Of a stretch of DNA of 20,213 nucleotides, positions 15,311 to 20,213 are shown piece by piece. The stretch is from Collinsella sp. GTDB lineage: Bacteria > Actinomycetota > Coriobacteriia > Coriobacteriales > Coriobacteriaceae. The stretch covers positions 1,547-21,759 of the forward strand of contig JAHYYL010000037.1 of assembly GCA_019424965.1 (NCBI GenBank), written 5' to 3'. A program made the translations under genes and the position numbers. Every line of letters begins with the position of its first letter. Positions within the stretch are counted from its first letter, which is position 1. The notes below the pieces were generated by a model. That model worked only from the letters and a program-made list of their open reading frames with translations. It made no database searches and was not told where the DNA came from.

Positions 15311-16774
15311 CTAGCGCACCCCCTTTAAAGGTCCCTCAACGAGCCACGAGCCAGTGTCCTCCAGCAGCACCTCGCTGGGGTCGCAGCCCAGCTCGCGCGC
15401 TAGGATGGCCACCACGCGGCTCTGGCAGAAGCCACTCTGGCAGCGGCCCATGCCCGCGCGGCAGCGGCGTTTGACGCCCTCGACCGAAACCGCACCCGGA
15501 CGGCGCCGAATCGCGGCCACGATCTCGGCCTCGGGCACCGTCTCGCAGCGGCAGACTATCTGCCCCCACGCGGGGTCAGACTCAATGAGCTCCTCCTTGC
15601 GCGCAAGCGGCGCACGGTCGAAGTCGTCCGGTGCGCGGCGAATCGGATCCCAATCGGCCCGTTCGCGCAAAGCAACGCCCGCCTCGCGCATCACGTGCTC
15701 CATACGCTCGGCAATGGCCGGCGCGCTCGCCACGCCTGGCGACTGAATGCCCGCCGCCTGAAACAGCCCCGGCAACACGGCCGACTGCCCAATAAAGAAG
15801 TCGTTGGTTCCCTGAATGACCGGACGCCCACCGGCAAATGCGCGCACCACGCGGCGCGTGTCCAGATCGGGAACCAGCTTGCGCGCTCCCGTTAGTAACG
15901 CGTTCACATCGCTCGCATAGGTCTGTGTGTCGCCCGGCTCACGCACGGCAGCGGTCGCGGTAATCACGGTGTTGCCGTGCACGGTGCCCGTAACGATAAC
16001 GCCCTTGGACACTGGCGTCGGAACGGGGTAGAGCGGCATGAGCGTGCGCGGCTCCTTGTCCAGTACCACGATGTTGCCCTGGCGCCAGACCATCTGGAAC
16101 TCCTCGGCGCCCGCCATATGCGAGATGTCCGCGGCACCGTTGCCCGCGGCGTTGATCAGATAGCGGCAGCGCACATCGCCGGCGGGCGTTGCCAGCGTAA
16201 AGCGCGCAGCCCCGCCGTTAGCCTCGCCGCCAGCAACCTCAATCGCTTCCACCGGCGCGGAGCGCATAAACGTCACGCCGTTGGCCACGGCGTTCTCCAG
16301 CGCGGCGATGGCGACCTCAAACGGATCGACAAAGCCAGTCGAGGGGCACCACAGCGCGCACGTCGCCTTGGCACTCGCGCGTGGTTCCAGCTCGCGGATA
16401 CGCTCGGGGCCGATAATCGACAACTCGGGCACGCCGTTGGCGTGGCCATTGCTGCGCAGCCGCTCAAGTTGCGCACGGTCCTCGTCGCTAAACCCCAGCA
16501 CCATCGAACCGGTGCGGCAAAATAAAAAGCCCAACTCCTGAGCCCAGGTACCATACAGCTCGCAGCCACGGGCATTGACCTGTGCCTTTACGGTGCCCGG
16601 TGCCGGATCGTAGCCAGCGTGCACCAGGCCACCGTTGGCCTTCGACGCGCCCAGGGCGACATCGTTGGCCGCCTCGACCACGCAAATGGACAGGTCAAAC
16701 CGCGCGAGCTGCCGCGCGATGGCGCACCCCGTGATGCCCGCGCCCACAATTGCGATATCAAACGTTTCTGCCAC
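15311..16774 (-). CDS. GlpA-like FAD-dependent oxidoreductase with C-terminal BFD 2Fe-2S domain
   Basis: 487 residues. A DAO-type FAD domain opens at the N-terminus (DIAIVGAGITGCAIARQLAR, then glutamate-ended VVEA), with the substrate domain in the middle. A BFD-like 2Fe-2S domain closes the protein: CRC, then RCRAGMGRC and GFC. The family includes anaerobic glycerol-3-phosphate dehydrogenase GlpA and related 2-hydroxyacid oxidases; the exact substrate is not certain. The start is GTG at 16774 with GGGAGG four bases upstream; no ATG fits better. It leads a three-gene operon with the oxidoreductase and DUF1667 genes, an arrangement known for alternative glycerol-3-phosphate dehydrogenases. A perfect palindrome just upstream is a candidate operator. 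Confidence 0.87.
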   Translation of the reverse strand: MAETFDIAIVGAGITGCAIARQLARFDLSICVVEAANDVALGASKANGGLVHAGYDPAPGTVKAQVNARGCELYGTWAQELGFLFCRTGSMVLGFSDEDRAQLERLRSNGHANGVPELSIIGPERIRELEPRASAKATCALWCPSTGFVDPFEVAIAALENAVANGVTFMRSAPVEAIEVAGGEANGGAARFTLATPAGDVRCRYLINAAGNGAADISHMAGAEEFQMVWRQGNIVVLDKEPRTLMPLYPVPTPVSKGVIVTGTVHGNTVITATAAVREPGDTQTYASDVNALLTGARKLVPDLDTRRVVRAFAGGRPVIQGTNDFFIGQSAVLPGLFQAAGIQSPGVASAPAIAERMEHVMREAGVALRERADWDPIRRAPDDFDRAPLARKEELIESDPAWGQIVCRCETVPEAEIVAAIRRRPGAVSVEGVKRRCRAGMGRCQSGFCQSRVVAILARELGCDPSEVLLEDTGSWLVEGPLKGVR

Positions 16775-16791
16775 GGTGCCTCCCAGAAGAG

Positions 16792-16806
16792 TTGACAGGC
16801 TGTCAA
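16792..16806. promoter_or_regulatory. Perfect 15-bp palindrome, candidate operator of the redox operon
   Basis: TTGACAG-G-CTGTCAA lies 17 bases upstream of the GTG start of the GlpA-like gene. Each arm resembles a -35 box (TTGACA), but no matching -10 at 16-18 bp was found on either strand. This favours a repressor or activator site. Confidence 0.5.
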
Positions 16807-16821
16807 TAAGACTATCCTACG

Positions 16822-16892
16822 GTTCGCACGCCCCTAGTGCGGCGGCAATGCGGCGAACAGCCCCCTCGCATCCGCAAACGGCAGGCGAGGGG
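16822..16892 (-). other. Stem-loop-rich upstream region of the redox operon
   Basis: GTTCGC (16822-16827) pairs with GCGAAC (16853-16858). CGCAC (16825-16829) can instead pair with GTGCG (16837-16841). CCCCTCGC (16862-16869) pairs with GCGAGGGG (16885-16892). If transcription starts upstream of this, it would be a structured leader with two exclusive folds. No known riboswitch was recognised. Confidence 0.35.
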
Positions 16893-16943
16893 AGACTCAG
16901 GATCATAGGTGACCTCGTCTGCCGTCCCGGGTGTCAGAGGTTT

Positions 16944-17482
16944 GTCTCGTTCTGTAACAGTAAGCAGAAGAACTGGGTTCCAGATGTTACAGATCGAGAC
17001 GTTTGCCAGATGGACCCTCCGTTTATCTTGATCTGTAACAGTAAGAGGGGGAAATCGGTCCTATATGTTGCAGATTGAGATTTAAAGTCAGGGAGAGATT
17101 CTTCTGTCTCGATCTGTAACATCTAGGGACCGTTTTGGGGTCTAGATGTTACAGATTTAGATGAACCTATCAGTCGGTTTCGAATATCTAAATCTGTAAC
17201 GGTTAGACCTGTTTTTGCCGAATTGTTGTTACAAATTGAGATATTGAGATTGGACGTTTTCCTTTGTCTTGATCTGTAACAGATAGAAGGGTTTCTGGCC
17301 CCTAGTTGTTACAGATTGAGATATTTAACGGAGGGCTCACCGTTCATCTTGATCTGTAACAGTAAGGACTGATTTTGGAGTCAAGATGTTACAGATCGAG
17401 ATTGAAGTCGGGGAGGGACCCCTGTGTCTCGACCTGTAACATCTAGACCCGGATTCCGCTCCCACCTGTTACAGATTGAGAT
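16944..17482. repeat. Regular alternating inverted-repeat array, seven units of 80-81 bp
   Basis: Fourteen 15-mers fit consensus RTCTCRATCTGTAAC, alternately forward and reverse. Forward arms start at 16944, 17025, 17106, 17186, 17266, 17346 and 17426 (steps 81, 81, 80, 80, 80, 80). Reverse arms end at 17000, 17081, 17162, 17242, 17322, 17402 and 17482. Every inside segment is exactly 27 nt and every between-unit segment 23-24 nt. These segments differ in sequence but often carry short inner stems, for example GACT/AGTC in unit 6, AACGG/CCGTT between units 5 and 6, and GGGG/CCCC between 6 and 7. It looks like an expanded BIME/REP-type array. It fills most of the 807-base gap between two divergent genes and contains no credible ORF. 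Confidence 0.9.
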
Positions 17483-17581
17483 GTTTGTGTCCGCGCCAGC
17501 CCCGCCCCTAGCCGTGGTCCCATATAAACAAACCCCGTGGTAAACTTGACCGGACTGTTAATATCCCGAAAGGTACCCGTA

Positions 17582-18013
17582 ATGTCCAAGTACATCTCCG
17601 AGCTCATGTCGCCGCAGCTTATGGGCGTCGTCTATGCCTTCGTTGGCTTTATCATCGCCCTGTATGTGCTGTCGGTCGTCTATGTGTTCATCGACGCTCG
17701 CCGCCGCGGCGCCAGCGCCTACGTGGCATGGGGCATCATCGCCCTTATCCCGTTTGTGGGCCTCATTGCCTACCTGGTCCTGCGCCCGCACTCCTACGCG
17801 TCCGACCGCGAGGAGCAGGAGCTGGACATGGCCCTGCGCGAGCGCCAGCTTGCCCAGTACGGCACCTGCCCGCAGTGCGGCGCGCCCATCGAGAAGGACT
17901 TTGTTGTCTGCCCGGTGTGCGATACCCAGGTTCGCAACGTATGCCCCAGCTGCCATCGCCCGCTCGACGCGCACTGGAAGGTCTGCCCCTACTGCCGAAC
18001 TCGCATCCAGTAA
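17582..18013 (+). CDS. Small membrane protein with two C-terminal zinc ribbons
   Basis: 143 residues. Two hydrophobic helices (about residues 11-36 and 46-67) are separated by a short basic loop (DARRRGAS). The LIAYLVLRP end is reminiscent of PLDc_N-type membrane anchors. A charged helix follows, then two zinc ribbons: CPQC...CPVC and CPSC...CPYC, giving eight cysteines for two metal sites. The topology suggests a membrane anchor with a cytoplasmic metal-binding tail. The function is unknown; no catalytic residues are visible. The ATG at 17582 has AAAGG eight bases upstream; an earlier GTG at 17537 lacks a site. It stands alone between the repeat array and thrS. Confidence 0.82.
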   Translation: MSKYISELMSPQLMGVVYAFVGFIIALYVLSVVYVFIDARRRGASAYVAWGIIALIPFVGLIAYLVLRPHSYASDREEQELDMALRERQLAQYGTCPQCGAPIEKDFVVCPVCDTQVRNVCPSCHRPLDAHWKVCPYCRTRIQ

Positions 18014-18117
18014 CGCATCCATCGCCGGGCCGGCCGCAAGCCACGGGCACCGCGCGTCCCGCGCAAGCCACGCGCGTCCCAAACCCCGCCCCACACGATG
18101 AAGCATGCGTAGAAAAT

Positions 18118-18148
18118 CGCCCGCCGTGCCATTAAGGTGCGGCGGGCG
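18118..18148. terminator. Strong GC hairpin between the zinc-ribbon gene and thrS
   Basis: CGCCCGCCGTGCC (18118-18130) pairs with GGTGCGGCGGGCG (18136-18148), 13 pairs including two G-T, around the loop ATTAA. On the plus strand only CTTGT follows; on the minus strand ATTTTCT follows. It may be a weak or bidirectional terminator. It abuts the -35 region of thrS. Confidence 0.5.
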
Positions 18149-18149
18149 C

Positions 18150-18177
18150 TTGTATACCAAGGCAACCTGCCTATAAT
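18150..18177 (+). promoter_or_regulatory. thrS promoter
   Basis: A consensus -10 TATAAT at 18172-18177 has TTGTAT (18150-18155) 16 bases upstream as a weak -35. The expected start is near 18183, giving a leader of about 65 nt. Confidence 0.6.
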
Positions 18178-18220
18178 GATGCAAGTTAAAACGCCGAGCG
18201 CATCGCACGCACTTGCATCA
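18177..18220 (+). promoter_or_regulatory. Inverted repeat in the thrS promoter/leader
   Basis: TGATGCAAGT (18177-18186) and ACTTGCATCA (18211-18220) are perfectly complementary, with a 24-nt loop. The left arm overlaps the end of the -10 box and the expected start site; the right arm ends ten bases before AGGAG. It could be a DNA operator or, partly, an RNA hairpin controlling thrS. Confidence 0.5.
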
Positions 18221-18246
18221 GGCATCCGAGAGGAGAAAACATACCC

Positions 18247-20010
<1,764 letters not shown>

Positions 20011-20035
20011 GGCAAGCTGCACAACAATTAACAAT

Positions 20036-20069
20036 GGCGACCGTCCACAAAGGGCGGTCGCCTTTTTCT
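20036..20069 (+). terminator. First rho-independent terminator after thrS
   Basis: GGCGACCGTCC (20036-20046) pairs with GGGCGGTCGCC (20052-20062), one G-T, 5-nt loop, then TTTTTC. Confidence 0.92.
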
Positions 20070-20081
20070 TACCAAAATGAG

Positions 20082-20109
20082 AAAAGCCGCTGGTCGAGCG
20101 GCTTTTTTT
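20082..20109 (+). terminator. Second rho-independent terminator after thrS
   Basis: AAAAGCCGCT (20082-20091) pairs with AGCGGCTTTT (20097-20106) around GGTCG, with seven T at 20103-20109. It lies in tandem with the previous terminator, and the A-run makes it potentially bidirectional. Confidence 0.92.
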
Positions 20110-20144
20110 GTTGCACAAAAAGGTACAGGTTTTTGTAGAGGGGT

Positions 20145-20213
20145 ATGGAGATGTATCTACCGGTTGATTTCCGATCTCAGCCGAACACATTGAGCTGATG
20201 GCTCGCTCCCGCA
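20145..20213 (+). pseudogene. Possible start of a gene, frameshifted as written, cut by the window end
   Basis: AGAGGGG (20137-20143) lies seven bases before the ATG at 20151; another ATG is at 20145. The frame begins MYLPVDF and stops at a TGA about 50 bases on. After TGATTT a shift of one base opens a protein-like frame (FPISAEHIELMARSR) that runs to the window end. The pair reads as one N-terminus broken by a one-base loss, a programmed shift, a sequencing error, or chance. The family is not recognised. Confidence 0.25.

Noticed and set aside
16635..17078. A 147-codon plus-strand frame running into the repeat array
   Set aside because: It overlaps the 5' end of the GlpA-like gene antisense, enters the palindromic array, and has no ribosome binding site or family resemblance.
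16944..17482. CRISPR array
   Set aside because: The repeated units alternate in orientation, are only 15 nt, vary in sequence, and the intervening segments are partly self-complementary. No leader or cas genes are seen. A BIME-like inverted array fits better.

Overview
The window is high-GC DNA with dense, mostly co-oriented housekeeping genes. The order tRNA-Leu, tig, clpP, clpX, valS, folC, together with the codon use (strong C/G third positions) and the small redox operons, suggests an anaerobic Coriobacteriia, most likely Collinsella or a close relative. This assignment is inference from gene content and style, not from a database match.

Layout. Positions 1-3348 (+) hold the end of a molybdenum-hydroxylase operon: the C-terminus of an FAD subunit, overlapping a fused 2Fe-2S plus Mo-cofactor subunit of the XdhD/YgfN type. 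A terminator and tRNA-Leu(UAG) follow. Positions 3664-7156 (+) carry the protein quality-control block: trigger factor, ClpP and ClpX (clpP and clpX one base apart). valS (7441-10137) follows, and folC (10412-11755) closes the plus-strand run. On the minus strand are an M24 Xaa-Pro peptidase (11996-13084) and a three-gene redox operon (16774 to 13551: GlpA-like FAD/BFD-2Fe-2S oxidoreductase, pyridine-nucleotide-disulfide-type oxidoreductase, DUF1667 protein). On the plus strand again come a small two-helix membrane protein with two zinc ribbons (17582-18013) and thrS (18247-20010), ended by tandem terminators. The last ~65 bases show a possible gene start that is frameshifted as written.

The genes are conventional. 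The intergenic DNA is the unusual part. (1) valS is flanked by two roughly 110-nt palindromic elements in opposite orientation. They share the bulge AGCCG, the loop TTAAT and flanking bases, while their stems differ by compensatory changes, which is evidence for a conserved structured element. (2) The gaps at 11756-11995 and 13085-13550 each hold a long element-specific palindrome around a shared 33-nt core (31 of 33 bases identical). Four copies of a GCAGYTAATTTGGG-type motif border these islands. (3) Between the redox operon and the zinc-ribbon gene lies a very regular array, 16944-17482: fourteen copies of a 15-mer, consensus RTCTCRATCTGTAAC, in alternating orientation, period 80-81 bp. The segments between them have fixed length but variable, often self-complementary sequence. 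It resembles an expanded BIME/REP-type array more than a CRISPR.

Regulatory reading: extended -10 promoters (TGnTATCAT, TGnTATTCT) precede the tRNA and the valS leader. A TATAAT box and a leader hairpin precede thrS. A perfect 15-bp palindrome TTGACAGGCTGTCAA lies just upstream of the minus-strand redox operon. No phage genes, transposases, cas genes or rRNA were seen.
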